A stretch of 64,000 bases of DNA from the NCBI GenBank assembly GCA_037367405.1, contig JAZKJV010003269.1:19164-83163 (forward strand), given 5' to 3'. The notes beneath the pieces were generated by a model. The model saw only the letters and a list, made by a program, of their open reading frames with translations, was not told the DNA's origin and searched no databases. A program made the translations under genes and the position numbers. Each line of letters opens with the position of its first letter. Position 1 is the stretch's first letter. Below are positions 34,600 through 47,368 of the stretch, one piece after another. The stretch comes from Ottelia alismoides (taxonomy: Eukaryota > Streptophyta > Magnoliopsida > Alismatales > Hydrocharitaceae).

Positions 34600-35549
34600 C
34601 GAGAAATGAGAAACGAGGAATAATTGTTTAAGAAAGTATGTTTGTATTGTATAGAAGTTAATGGAATGAGAGAATGTCATCCTTTTATAACAAGGCAAAA
34701 AGAAGGTTAACCATTTGCAAAAAGACGTCATGCATCCAATGATGCACCAAAAGTCACATAAATTTTGAGGTTTAAACGGCTATAAAAAGTTCCAAATCAA
34801 CCAACTAGAAAATTTATTAATTGATCGAAATGTGTCTGAGTTGACCAAATCTATCATCAGTCAGTTCAATAAATCAATGCTTATGAAATGACAATTGATT
34901 GCTAGTGTGGTTGATTGAGTTAAGAAGTTAGACGGCTGAAAACAACTAGTTAACTGTCTAAAAATGGTTGATTGAAATTGTCAAGTGCTGATATGGTTTG
35001 AATCCTAATCATTTATTGGGATGGATTGCTGATGTGATTGATCTTTGTCGTGTCTTCTTATTGACTGAGATTTGTTGGGTCGGATTGTTGAGATGCATGA
35101 TCCGCCTCTTGAATCATGATTGGCATAGAGTTGTTGGGCTGGATTGCTGAGATGCTTGATTCGCCTCTTGAATCCTGATTGGTTGAGAGTTGTTGGGTTG
35201 AATTGTTGAGATGTCTGATCTGCTTCCCGAATCCCGATTGGTTGAGAGTTGTCGGGTTGAATTGTTGAGATGTCTGATCTGCCTCCCGAATCTCGATTGG
35301 CTGAGAATTTTGTTGGGTTGGATTGTTGAATATAATTGATATCCTGGCCATCACATACTGTATCCTTATCCTCGTCCCATCTCGATATCTTCTCAGTATT
35401 GTATGTTCTCTCTCTTCTTTCTCCACATAGCAAAAATAAATCGTTGTCGCCAAGGACGTAGCCCAATTACTAGTGAACATTGTAAATTTGCATGTTTGTG
35501 TATTGATCGTTTGATCATGTTTGTGTGTTTGCTTCCGTTATTCGCAACA
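34600..35549 (+). repeat. Copia 5' LTR (left edge approximate) with 59-bp tandem repeat
   Basis: The right end CGCAACA lies three bases before a Copia-type primer-binding site. A TTTTATAACAAGGC TATA-like stretch at about 34682-34695 suits an LTR promoter. The left edge is not certain. 35072-35330 holds about four and a half tandem units starting TTGTTGGG at 35072, 35131, 35190, 35249 and 35310. Minus-strand frames over the array encode glutamine/asparagine-rich repeats but the period is not a multiple of three. Confidence 0.65.
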
Positions 35550-35552
35550 AAC

Positions 35553-35564
35553 GGGTACTAGAGC
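35553..35564 (+). promoter_or_regulatory. Copia primer-binding site
   Basis: GGGTACTAGAGC corresponds, with three differences, to TGGTATCAGAGC, the plant initiator-Met tRNA primer site usual for Copia elements. It lies three bases after the LTR end and 29 bases before an ATG. Confidence 0.65.
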
Positions 35565-35593
35565 ATCAGGTTCTATCTAGATCATCAAGCAGG

Positions 35594-35678
35594 ATGGCAT
35601 CGCACAATCTGAAGACCAAGAAGTTCACATGGAAGAATGAGTTCAGATTATGGAAGATCAATATGTGCGTCTGATGAC
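35594..35678 (+). pseudogene. Copia gag, N-terminal stub cut off by an inserted retrotransposon
   Basis: The frame from ATG 35594 reads KKFTWKNEFRLWKINM, matching the start of Copia gag (F-G-NF--WK--M in the family), then reaches stops at about 35669-35674. At 35679 the sequence changes abruptly to the inverted LTR of the Athila-like element, so the rest of this Copia copy must lie beyond the nested elements. Confidence 0.7.
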
Positions 35679-36915
35679 TGGCATCTTGCGAGGGTCTAGA
35701 GTAATCCACACAAGGCGGGATCACAATGTCGCTGAGGCGACCGCTCACAAAACACCAATTGATCCATCAACAATTAACCCACAATAAAATGTATGCAAGG
35801 AATATCAAAAATGTGGAGTTAAAATTTATTATAACTCTACATGCAAGTGTGTATAGGTGTAAGCACAAGTAGAGGTCGAACACCGGGAGGCAAATGGTGA
35901 TGTGGTGAACTTGGTTGTACAATTATTTAATTCAATGATCATGTCCAATTCTTATTGTTTTTGTGGGTTTTTGATTTTATATATATATATATATATATTA
36001 ATTTTTATTTTGTTTTCATAATTTTATTTTATATTTGATATTTTTTTATTTTCTTTTTATATTTTTAATTATATAATATAGATATGTATACACATATATA
36101 TAAAGAGATATATATAAGAAGAGAGAGGAGTAGTATAAGGTTAAATATTTATATAAATACTCGATATATATTACATATAATATTTTTTTTGGCTTTTTTA
36201 TATTTTTGTATATTTTTTTAGTTATTTTTTTATGGAATTTTTCTAATTTTTTTGTATTTTTAATTCCAAAAATGTCCCTAATATAGGACTAATTAAATAG
36301 CCGAAATTAATTTGGATTGTTTTTAAAAAAAATATATAATAAGTTCAAAAATTACCTAAATTAATTTTAATACATTAATAATAATATATAGATCATTATA
36401 AAAGAGAAAAACATATTTTTGGGATTTTTTAAGGGTTTTTCTATTTTTTGTTGGATTTTGGAGCTTTCTGAATTTTTTATTTTTCTTTTTCTTATTTTTA
36501 GGGTTTTTCAATTTCTGGACTCAATATATATATAAATATACCATATATAATTTTTTGTAATTTTTCATAATGTTTTTATAATTTTTTTATTTTATAATTT
36601 AAACAGTATAAAAAGGGCTCCTTTTTCATTTTAGTAATTAGGTTAAATGCAAAAAATGCAGAATGGACACGTGGCATGAAGGTACACTACATGAAGCATC
36701 TAACCTAATTTTTGTGGATTTTTAGGAGCTACATAGGTATTTTTAATAATTAGATAAAAGACATAAAAATTAAACAATCTAGCAGGGGCATTTTTGCAAA
36801 TAAAATAAATACAAGGGGCTCTGTGCAAAAATACCTACTATAATAAACATTTATTTTAATTTTTAGAACTATTCTATAAATAACAAAAACGCCAGGGTAT
36901 ACACTGCAAAATTCA

Positions 36916-36947
36916 CGCGCCTCACGTGGGACTGCACGTGAGGCGCG
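36916..36947. other. Perfect 13-bp-arm hairpin with G-boxes in element 2 LTR
   Basis: Arm CGCGCCTCACGTG (36916-36928), loop GGACTG, arm CACGTGAGGCGCG (36935-36947). Each arm contains CACGTG, the plant G-box. The equivalent hairpin exists in the element 1 LTR at 48503-48535 with a different loop. Confidence 0.9.
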
Positions 36948-38056
36948 GAAGGACCTGTTTTTAATTCTATAAAGTTCAGGGTGCCTTCAGTAAAAATTAC
37001 AACTTTATTTACACTTGCCATTTTATTTACAATATTAAAAATTAAATACAAAAATGCAGGGGGTCATATGTGAAATTTACCCCCAAAGACGCTCCATCCA
37101 ACGGCTGGTATGCGTGACTTATCCACGTGGCGCATCCACGTGAGCCGATGACGGTTCGCTATCTGACGTCTGAGATTAGATCACTCACATGATCCAACGG
37201 CTAAGGCTCTGGAAGATCGGACGTCTGTGATTAGACCTGGGACCTTGATCTTCATCCGACGGCGAGGAGAGGTGCTGGAAGAACATGGGAAGAACTCGCC
37301 GCTAGCGAGTTTCTCTCGGCGAGATCTCTCCTCTCCGACGCTCTTTGTTGCTCCCAAGGGTCCCCATACGTCGCAGGTGCTCCACTCTATCTGTAGGAGG
37401 CTTCATATCGGCCAAAGGACGACTGGAGCGCCGCCACCAGGTCGATGTCGAGGTGGCGCTCCAGGTACCTTCGGCGAGTGTTGAAGAACACCTCCAGGTG
37501 CCTCAAAGCACCTTGTACCTGCACAGAAGGAAATAAGGGACGAGGGCAAACTGCCTCGTCCCGTTAGAAGGGAAAATGGGCGAAGGGTGGACTCGGGTGG
37601 TGATCTCCGGTGATGGGTGAAAGAAGGAGATCAGATCTCCAGATCGGATGAAGATCTGGGTGTGTGAGGGTGCATGGGGCGTGGGAAAAGGAAAGGGTAT
37701 GGAGATGGAGGCGAGGGCGAGGTCGGAGCACGGTGATAGATTCACCGGAGCGGAGCTCCAGCGAACTACGGGTGGCCTAATCTACGCTACACCTAAGGGC
37801 TAAACGCTAATCTAAATGCATAAATAAAAAGCTGGGAAGAAAACCTACCTGGAAAAGTAAATGCGCAGCTCAAACTTGGCGGTTGGGCCAAGGAGCAGGA
37901 TGGATGCCGGAGCTCCGCCGTGGGCGCATCTCCTTCCTCCGCGAGCTTCTACAACCTTCAGGGGACCTCCAGCTGTCACCTGGATGCACTCTGGGCCGAA
38001 GATTAGAGCTCTAGGGCTAGGGAAATGGCCAAAATGGCGAAGGAGGGAGATGGGGT

Positions 38057-38064
38057 TATTTATA
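38057..38064 (-). promoter_or_regulatory. LTR TATA box of element 2
   Basis: TATTTATA on the + strand is TATAAATA on the coding strand of element 2. An upstream GCCAAC (complement of 38071-38076) corresponds to GCCAAT in element 1. Confidence 0.6.
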
Positions 38065-39638
38065 AACATGGTTGGCGCCCTTATTTGATCGGCAAATATC
38101 GAAGAATCTAGGCTATGTACAGGCAATCTACTAGGGTGGCGTGGATCATGATGTTTCTAGGAGAAAATTCCGTGAAGGGATCGAAGGTGATGGAGCTATG
38201 TATTGAGCGGGAAAAATGCAAGAACAAGGGGGATTGGACAAGTCTGACAGAAGTCAGAGGCGCAGGGGGAGTTGACCGGAGGTCAACATTCCCTGGCCTC
38301 TGATTGGTCCATATCAGCCCGAATTTGACTTATTTTTTTAACCTAATAAATGAATTTATTATTTTTTTCTTATAAAATAAAAAATGTGTATTAATTGATG
38401 TAGTATTTATTTATGATTTTTATTTAATTTTTTGATGTATTTTATTATGGGTTTATTTTAATAATGTATTTATACGTGTATTTACATGTATTTTGTGTAT
38501 TTTATTTTTATTTTATACATTTTATTTTTATTATTTTATTTTCTTTGTTTATACATTTTTAACTTATTTTTATGAGTGTAAATATATTTTTATTCAATTT
38601 TTTTATGAGTTTATTTGCATATTTGAATAAATAGGTGTATGTGGTATGTAGGTGTTTTAATAGGTATTTTACCTATATTTTATATATCTTTTATTAATTT
38701 AATGGATTTCATTGAATTTTATTTTGAATTTGTATTTTTAATAAATTATAAGTAATTTGTACATTATCATAAAAATATAAATGAATAAAGAATAAAATAA
38801 TGAATTCCCCTTTTATTTTATATGTATATACAACATAGTTATTTTGCCTATGTGTTGCATAAGCTTTTTTTTATTTCACAAATTCTTTTTGAGTTTTACT
38901 CTAATTTCAATATGTATGTGTATTATATATATTATTTACAAGATTTTGAAATTATCAATTTATAGAAATGATAAATAATGAATAGAATGAATATTTTAAT
39001 CAGTACTATATACAATGAGGGCCAAAAACCTAACTTTCACAGATGAACTCCAAAAATTATAAAACCAATTTTATTAAATAGTTCTTGGAAAGCTATATAC
39101 AATTAAAGATGATTTTGGGTGATTTTGAGTTTTTATTTGCAAGATATGGGTCTGTGAAGTTGAGATTCTGGCTTTTTATTCTGTGTATAAAATGTACATT
39201 GTGTATCATCTTTGTACAAACTCAATTTTGTATTTTTATTCACATTATTATCTACAACTTTCATGTACAAAATTTCTCTATTTGATGAATGAATAATTAT
39301 ATACAAAATAGGTGTCAAAAATACATAAATAAATGAATGAATAAATGAGGTATTTATTGTACTATTGGCCCTTATCCCCCCCTACTTTATTCCTTGTCGA
39401 CCAATTCCATGCTGGCCTTGGTCTCGGGGTTCGGGTCATAAAATATTTGCAATATTTTATTCCTTTTTCTTTTCTTCTCTTTATTCTATATTTTTGGCAT
39501 TAAAAACCTTATTCTATGTACAATTAGAACAACAAATAATGAATGTTATTATGGATAAATTGATGTCATTTACATGCATCTGCCGGGGTTTTTAAGGCCA
39601 AAATAATAGAATAAAGGTGATGAAATGGAGATTCATCA

Positions 39639-39653
39639 CCCCCTATACTTGCC
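39639..39653 (-). promoter_or_regulatory. Polypurine tract of element 2
   Basis: CCCCCTATACTTGCC on the + strand, so GGCAAGTATAGGGGG on the element strand, directly before the LTR start. This is the primer for plus-strand DNA synthesis and matches the element 1 tract at 61414-61429. Confidence 0.8.
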
Positions 39654-41949
39654 TTTGCTAGTCCCTAGCAAATACTTATGCAATAAGTTCAAAAAGAATA
39701 AAAATCAGAAGAAAAGAAAAAGAGAATTGAAGAAGGATAGAGTGAATAGGGTTGCTTTCAGTGCAATATATGTCCTTACAAAATCAGAATTTGGAGCTTC
39801 TGCTAGACCTCGGGTGTGGATGTGTGTAGAACCTAGTCGGGAACAAGCTTTAAAACACAACAGCCTTTGAGATTCACAGAACTTGGTTCAACCCACCTCA
39901 ATAGCCTGGTCAGAACTGGTCTACATCATACGCAAACTCTTATGACTATGAAGCTGACTTGTACAGTGTAAGTGATGGTGGCTCTCCCTAGCTGAAATGA
40001 CAAAGAGACTTGCTTCTCCAGAATGACAACCCAATGATTCCCCAATCCAACAGCTCTTTCCTCGAGGAACGGGGTATTCCCTTCTAAGTTCAAGTGGCAA
40101 CCAGCTCAAGAGGAGGGGGTGAAGAGAAGAATGGACGGTAACCAGTGTAGCTACCTATGTGTAGTCAAGTCATCCAGCTGCAGGCTCACATATTTGACTT
40201 TGGAACTCAAGCTTGCTTATTGGCTTTACAACATATGTACATACTTTGCAGGCATTTTATTTTTGTACCGGCCTGACCATTTTTTTGGCATACTATTCAC
40301 AGCAGCATTTACATAAGGAGCTTTTCCTCTTGAGCCAGTAGACTATGCCTCTTTTGAAGCTTTATTGCAACCCACACTCTCCTGTCGTTAGACCTCATGG
40401 CTACTAGACCAGGTTGGAGTGCACTTCCCTCCCTAGACGAGGACGAGTGTTTCCACCCGTGTGCGTTTGAGACTGGCAAATCCAACCCCCTCACCACTCC
40501 AACTGAGTTGAGCCAAGTGAAAGGTGCAAGTGTCCAAGTTAGGTCACGGTCGACAAGAGTCATGCGTGTGTCTCGAAAAGTTCTAGTTAGTCAGTTGAGG
40601 TGACTTGAACCCAGCCCTGATTCCTCAAGGAATTAAGTCTGCATAGACATGAAGTACCTTAAACCTAGTTCCCATAAGGTTCCAGTGCAGTTAAGTGCGG
40701 TAAGGTCTAACCAAGCTCCAATTTTAGACTTTATTGGACGGGTTCAATCATCAAGCTCACTCAAAAAGAATATGAATGATATGCTCATGCTATGCACAAT
40801 CAATGATGCAATTTTTCACAAAGAATTTACAAAAATCAAAGAATCTTTTTACACAAAGAATTTTGGCAAATAAAAAGGTTGACACTTACAAAAAGTACAT
40901 ACAATTATTTACACGGGCGTGCCGCTTTATTTACAAAATTTATAGATTCTTAAAGACTTTACAGGTTTTAATGAAGTAATTTATTCAGGTTATCTTTATA
41001 TACAGAAAGAATTTTATGTATTTTACAATTTACATGTATTTGTAATGGTGCTTTTATTCCTCAGATTTATTTTGAAAAGAATTTTTGCAAACTATAGTAC
41101 ACGATAATTTTTACAAGCATTTACACACATTTGAAAACTATTTTTGCAAAGATTTTTCACACATTATATATATATTCCGCAATAGTTTCTACAAGCATTT
41201 TTCAAGACATTTGCACATAGGTTTTGAAATCCTTTATTCCACACAAAGAAAAATTTTTCAAACAAAGCAACTTTGCACATGTTGGAAACATGTCACAGAA
41301 AATTTTTCAAACGGTTCACACTATTTTTCAAATCATGCTGTAAAGGTATTTAACCAGATTTATTAATCAGTATATACAAACAAAAACTATAATTTATGTA
41401 CAACATGGTTTAGGCTCTTATAAATTTTATTTGGAATTATTGCTTATTTTTGTATGAGAGATTTTTGTGCAGACTCCTCAGACTTAATCGAGAATTATTT
41501 TCAAAAGATTTTTGAAGACTATAGTCCAAAATAATTTTTTAAAAACATGTACACGCATTTGGAAATGATTTTTGCAAAGGTTTTTCACACAGAATAGGTA
41601 GGTTTTTCAAAACAATTTCTCAACCAAATTTTCCAATCATTTGCAAGCTAATTTTCACACATTTTTATTTCACTCAAAGAAACTAAATTTTACAAACGAA
41701 ACTTATTTACACAGGTTGAATACTTGTACACACCATTTTTCAAGAAATTTTTCAAAAGATTTTTCAAAGAAAACATTTTGCACAAAACGCTTTTCCTGAC
41801 TTATTAATCAGTGTACGTACAAAGAGTCTGAGGAGCTCACAATCATCTTTTATTATTATGGAGCTACTTTTTACCTTACTTTTTAGCTTGAGGTGATGTT
41901 TTATTTTCCAGTATGAGTTATGGCTTATAGTATATACATGGTATATACG

Positions 41950-42480
41950 ACCCCCCTATACTTAGCTTGAGCTATGTCCTCATAGGTCGAAGAGAAAAGA
42001 GAAGACATAACTCGTACTGAGTATAGACAAGTCTAAAGAATATATATGAATAAGAAATGAATGAATGAGAAGTTGACTGTCCCCCCTATACTTAGGATCA
42101 AGTAATCCTAAGTATAGCAGACTGTACACAAAGCAGGGAGGGTCAAGGGTGGGAATAAACAGATCTAAGAAGTAACAAATCAGGGGTGCACCCCCCCTAT
42201 ACTTAGGAAAAAGTACATCCTAAGTACAAAAAACTAACACAAAGGGGAGACACCTTTTATTTAGATAAAGAAATATGAAAAAGAAAAGAAGAAGAGAAGA
42301 AAAGAGAGATATATACAGATAGATGAAAAGATCGTGGAGAATATACGCATCATTCCCCCTATACTTAGCGTGAGATATCCCTAAGTATATGCAACAACAG
42401 GAATGACGAAACTGAACGACGAAAGAACAACACGGTGTGTACCCCCCTATACTTAGGACAAGGTACGTCCTAAGTGTAGA
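41950..42480 (-). repeat. Series of five stem-loops carrying PPT copies (element 2)
   Basis: CCCCCCTATACTTAG-type motifs at about 41950, 42083, 42191, 42355 and 42443 are mostly followed within 10-15 bases by their inverse CCTAAGTA. On the element strand each is a hairpin ending in AAGTATAGGGGG. Element 1 has the same series at 58765-59124. Confidence 0.85.
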
Positions 42481-42939
42481 CACAAAGATATGGCAATAGA
42501 TATGGAGCACACATAACATACGGGAGAAAGAATGCACAAGGCACACATATATACAAGTGGTGAAGAACTGGTGAAGTACAGGACGGTATCTGACAAGTGA
42601 ATACCGTACTCTCGTCGTCGTCTCCCTGTGAGAACGAGGACGCAGTCAGAACGTGAAAAGACACCCGGATATATAGTCAGGTGGGTGTCGACTACCGGAG
42701 CAAAATAGATCAAAAGGACAGATATCGGGTCCGGTAGCATGAAGCAATCAATCGGCTCATAAGGTCGGCATGATGGAACAGAGCCGATATAGTAAGACCG
42801 AGAGGAAGAAGGAACAGTACAGAGTCCTCCGGTCAATCAGAGTCTCAGAAAGATATGGAAGATAGAGAATAGGAGACACCATGGTATCCAATGATCGTGA
42901 GGTAGGAAAATCATAAGTACACACCGAATACCGCAGGAC

Positions 42940-44080
42940 ATGGCTCAACCCTGCGAGGGTCGTCAAGGTGAGCAAGCTCAAAGGAGCTAGGGATCATACC
43001 AATCAGAAGACTCGGTCCAGTGATCCGCAGATCGGATACACAATCAGAGAGAGGACCAAGTACACTACCTCAGAAGACTCGGCTTCGTGCTCCAACAGAC
43101 AGGAGACACCAGAAATGAAACTGAATACCTACAAAGTGATGTACCCTCCCGCAGATAACCCTCAGAGAGTGGTACATGCTAATCATCGAATAAGCAAAAA
43201 GAGACTCGACCTTGCGAGGGTCGTCAAGGCGAGCGGACGCAAAGGCGTCAGGGATCCATCAGACGGATCATCAGGTACAGTCTCGGTAGGCGACATATCG
43301 ACTACCCGCAGAAGAGACCGATAAATCAAGAAAGTGTGGCAGCGTCCCGCAGATAACCCTCGGGGAATGTGCTACCAGCTAGGCATGGAAATAACTGATA
43401 TCAGGAGCTCAACCTTGCTAGGACCGTCAAGGCGAGCAGACTCAAAGGAGTCTTATCAGATGGGTCCCATGATCCGCAGATCGGATAGGCAATTCAGGAT
43501 GGTACCAAAATCATATATATCAAACGACTCGATTCCGTGTTCCGCGGATCGGAGACACAGTCAGTAGGGGGAACTGAGCGTAAAGAGAGTGTTGCATGCT
43601 CCCGCAGATAGTCCTCGGGGAGTAATGCAATCTAGGCAAAGAATAGTCAGAATGTGTCTCTACCTTGCGAGGATCGTCAAGGAGAGAGAAGGGCTTGAAG
43701 GAGCCGGATCCATCAGACGGATCCACAGAGAATATGGTCATGGTAGGCGGCAGACAACCTACCAGCAGAGGAGCCCATCATAGCTATAATGTGTCATAGC
43801 TTCTCGCAGATAACCCTCGGAGAGCTATGAACTAGGCAGTGAATAATTGTAATATCAAGGCTCGTCCTTGCGAGGACCGTCAAGGGGAGCGATCAGTCAG
43901 TTAGCCTCAGGTCGGGTACACAATCACAGGGGGAGGCCAATCAAGCATATCATCTGACTCGGTTCTGGGTCCCATCACAATGGCGACCAAAGCAGTGTAT
44001 GAAACTGCCGTCCTAGAAATTATCACATTCTCCCGCAAATAGTCCTCGGGGAGTAATACGAGCTAGATCAATGTAGGTCA
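42940..44080 (-). repeat. Tandem array with alternating unit length (element 2)
   Basis: The block CTTGCGAGGGTCGTCAAGG recurs at 42951, 43211, 43414, 43664 and 43867, giving steps of 260, 203, 250 and 203. A second block, CCCGCAGATAACCCTCGG, recurs at about 43149, 43349, 43602, 43804 and 44033. Short frames across the array are not conserved between units, so it is not coding. Confidence 0.85.
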
Positions 44081-45300
44081 AGGGAATGCTGGCATAAAAT
44101 CTCAGGTCCTCGAAATAGTGTGAATCCATCAATCCATAGGAGGGCATAAGATCATGTGAGGGAGAAAATAATCAGGTCAACCACAAAACATCCCTCAAGC
44201 TACTCCAATCAGCTAAGATGGAACGAAAGATAATCAGGAATCCTCAAAGTGCCATAGGTGGATCAAAGAGTCATGAGATCAAGGAGGGTTTAATCAGGAA
44301 GATGAGAGATCATGCATGATCCACACACCTTTATCAGGCAGTCCATATCAAAATAAGCAGTCAATCCTCAAAATCAAGATGGCTGGAACCTCAAGAAAGA
44401 TAGATCAATCAATACTCATGAAATCATCACCAAATCATCGCATCATATCACATCCTCAATCCGGTGTGCGAGATCTAAATCCTCAATAAAGAATCACACC
44501 TAATGATCGTGCATCATCAAAAATCCTCAATACGCTCGTATGCATGTATCCAAAGTCAAATCCACCAAATCAATCTCAGCATCCTCAACATCATTGACCC
44601 GCCTTACACAGATAATCAAGGTAATCATGGAATCCTCGATGCGGGCTATCGATGTGCACAACATTCCCGGGTAAAGGGAGAGGTGATACGGGGGACACAA
44701 GGAAGATGGATAAGAAGGGTAACACAATGAAGTGGAGAAGCTGATTGAGCTTGCGTGCCAATATCACGGTGATAGAAGAGTGAAACAGAGGGGACGAGGA
44801 GGGCGGGCAAGAAGATCAAGACATAGATAAAATTAGGTGTTCCACACAGGACGGGAACACCGTCAAAATGGTGGTCCGAAGAGCAGGCTCTCCTCGAACC
44901 GGAGAAGATGGGGATGGTACAGTGGATACGAAGAAGATGGTGAAGAAGAGGGAAACGAAGGACTTGGCGAAGAAATTATTGAGCTCAAGCGCCAATATCA
45001 CGACTCAATGCAAATGAAGAGGTATATGTATAAGAGAGGTAGAGAGACTCAAAGATAAAAAATGCATGACTCACATGGACGGGACCTACTACTCTAATAA
45101 TGAAAGAAAAGCATAATGGACTCCAAGTCACAATCAAGACACAAGGCAAACCCCCAATTCACCTACTCAACACAGTGAAGACTGTCAGGTGACGGTCATT
45201 TATCTTTTCAGTTTTAGAGTGAGGTGAGAATCACAAAGTTGTACAAACACTTAGGAGGCTTGATGGGATCTGAGCTCTACTCCTTAGTGTGTACGTGAGC
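44081..45300 (-). other. Non-coding spacer of element 2 between array and leader
   Basis: Contains A/T/C-rich simple stretches (44200-44620, AATCCTCAA and AAATCATC words) and a partly repeated block (GCCAATATCACG near 44757 and 44990). No retroviral-type domain found on either strand. Confidence 0.5.
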
Positions 45301-45762
45301 AATTTAAAACGCATACAATGAGGGGGTTGCTCTCCCCAAGACAAGGAAATCCATTATGTTTTATTTTTAGGTCCAATAGAGTTAACATTCCCAATTTTAT
45401 TTAGGTTATCACTTTTTTTGGGTATTTTCAATGCACGTGCCTATCGAGGTTTCAATTTCCATTAAGCATCCTAGGTTGGCAAAAATAGAGGGAGAAGATC
45501 TGAAAAGCCATGCAAGTCGGAAAGCGATGATGCATGCTAAGTAAGAAGACTTACGGTGCCTCCAGCTCTCTCCATACGGGATGCATAACAGAATTTGAAA
45601 CCTAAGCTATATGCAAATGCAAGCCGAAGAAATCGCCCTAGGATAGTAACTGCTATTATCGTGAAGCACCACAAGTTGGTCACCGATCTTTAAGCCAGGA
45701 GTTCGTTCTAGGCTCACCCCTCCTCCTCTCGACACATCGAGTTCAGGAGCAGCGCTTGGCAG

Positions 45763-45767
45763 GATGG
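45763..45767. other. Presumed left target-site copy of element 1 (GATGG)
   Basis: The five bases immediately left of the 5' LTR. The matching right copy would be beyond the window end, so this is an expectation, not an observation. Confidence 0.35.
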
Positions 45768-47351
45768 TGATGAATCTCCATTTCATCACCTTTATTCTAT
45801 CATTTTGGCCTCAAAAACCTCAGCAAATGCATGTGAATAGCATCAAAATGTACATAATAGCATTCATGATTTATTGTATTTATTGAACATTAAATAAGGT
45901 TTTAATGCCAAAATTATAGAATAAAGAAAAGAAAAGAAGAAGGAATAAAAAAATTGAGATATTTTATGACCCAAACCCTGAGACCAAGGTCAGCATGGTA
46001 TTGGTCGACAAGGAATAAAGTAGGGGGAGATAAGGGCCAGTGTACAATAAATACCTCATTTATTAATTCATTTATTTATGCATTTTTGACACCTATTTTG
46101 TACATAATTATGCATTCATCAAATAAAGAAACTTTGTACATGAAAGTTGTAGACAATAATGCAAATAAAAATACAAAATTGAGTTTGTGCAAAAATAATA
46201 CTCAGTGTATATTTTATACACAGAATAAAAAGCCAAAATCTCAACTTCACAGACCCATATCTTGCAAATAAAAACTCCAAATCACCAAACTCACCTTTAA
46301 TTGTATATAGCATTCCAAGAACTATTTTATAAAATTGGTTTCATAATTTTTGGAGTCCATATGCAGAAGTTAGGTTTTTGGCCCTTCTTGTATATAGGAT
46401 TGATTAAAATATTCTTTTTATTCAATATTCATTATTTTTATAAATTCATATTTTTAGAATTTTGTAGATAATGTATATAATGCATATACATATTAAAAGT
46501 AAAAGAAAACCAAAAATAATTTGTGAAACAAAATAAGTATACAAAATTCATAGACCAAACACATATACTATATACCTGCATGTAAACAAAAAGGATTTCA
46601 TTCTTTGGTTATTTTATTCTTCTATATTTTTTATAATAATGTATACATTATACATAACTCATTAAAAATACAAACCCAAAATAAAAATCAAGAAAATACA
46701 AATAATAAATTAAGTATACAAAATACATAGGTAAAAGACCTATAAGGATACCTACATATACCTATACCTATTTATTTAAAAATATAAATAAACTCCTAAA
46801 AATCAAATAAAAATACCTTTATACTCACAAAAATAAATTATAAATTTATAAAATAAACCAATAAAATAATAAAAGAAAATAAACAAATTAAAAATAAAGT
46901 ACAGAAAAATACATGTAAATACATACATATACACATTATTCAAATAAAACTATAATAAAACACCTCGAAAAATTCAATAAAAATCATTAATAAATACTAG
47001 ATGAAATAATACACATTTTTCATTTTATAATAAAAAATTAATAAAATCATTTAAGGTGTCAAATAAATCAATTTCCAATCAGATTTTCTGTTTTGTCTTG
47101 TAGCGGCTGACGTGGCCCAATGAGGCGCCGGCCTTCGTTGACCCCCTGGTCAACTGTCCCATCCCTTGCCTGGCGCCTCTGAACTATCAAATCCCCGATT
47201 TTCCTCCATTTTTCGCGGCCATCCCTTCCATCATCCAGGCTCGCTTCCTTCACAAGATTTGTCCTCTGATCATCCATGATGCCCGCCAAAATCATAGATC
47301 AATTAGATATTCATTGGATCAATCAATAATCGCCGGTTAATAAGGCCCCTT

Positions 47352-47368
47352 GCCAATGTTTATAAATA
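47352..47368 (+). promoter_or_regulatory. LTR core promoter (CCAAT and TATA box) of element 1
   Basis: GCCAAT at 47352-47357 and TATAAATA at 47361-47368, at the junction of AT-rich and GC-rich LTR parts. Conserved in the 3' LTR (63024-63031) and in element 2. Transcription would begin around 47395-47400 if spacing is typical. Confidence 0.6.

Larger units (their letters stand above)
35679..39638 (-). repeat. 3' LTR of inverted Athila-like element (element 2), 3.96 kb
   Basis: Reverse complement begins TGATGAATCTCC (39638) as the LTR of element 1 does, and ends near GATGCCA (35679). It shares with the 45768-49925 LTR the 5' block, the TATA region (inverted at 38057-38064), a GC-rich middle, the G-box hairpin and the AT-rich 3' third, but is clearly diverged. 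ATGAC at 35674-35678 is the expected left target-site copy. Confidence 0.85.
39639..45767 (-). mobile_element. Internal region of inverted, non-coding Athila-like element (element 2)
   Basis: In minus orientation it starts at 45767 with sequence colinear to the untranslated leader of element 1 (45300-45767 matches about 50600-51120: ATGGAGAGAGCTGG, CCGTAAGTCTTCT, GCATGCATCAT). It continues through a tandem array (44080-42940) and the stem-loop series (42480-41950), and ends with the 3' noncoding region and PPT next to the LTR (39639-39655). No gag, protease, RT or integrase is present, so it is a large non-autonomous derivative that would need proteins from a relative. Its 5' LTR and first leader part are missing here because element 1 is inserted at 45768. 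Confidence 0.85.

Noticed and set aside
35005..35480. Glutamine/asparagine-rich minus-strand frames of 140-153 codons
   Set aside because: They are translations of the 59-bp array in the Copia LTR. The period breaks the frame, and the two frames show the same repeat by chance.
42453..43783. Frames of 60-127 codons across the element 2 array
   Set aside because: They are not conserved from unit to unit and carry no retroelement domain.
42940..44080. CRISPR-like array of repeats and spacers
   Set aside because: Units are 200-260 bp, diverged, and lie inside a plant retrotransposon.
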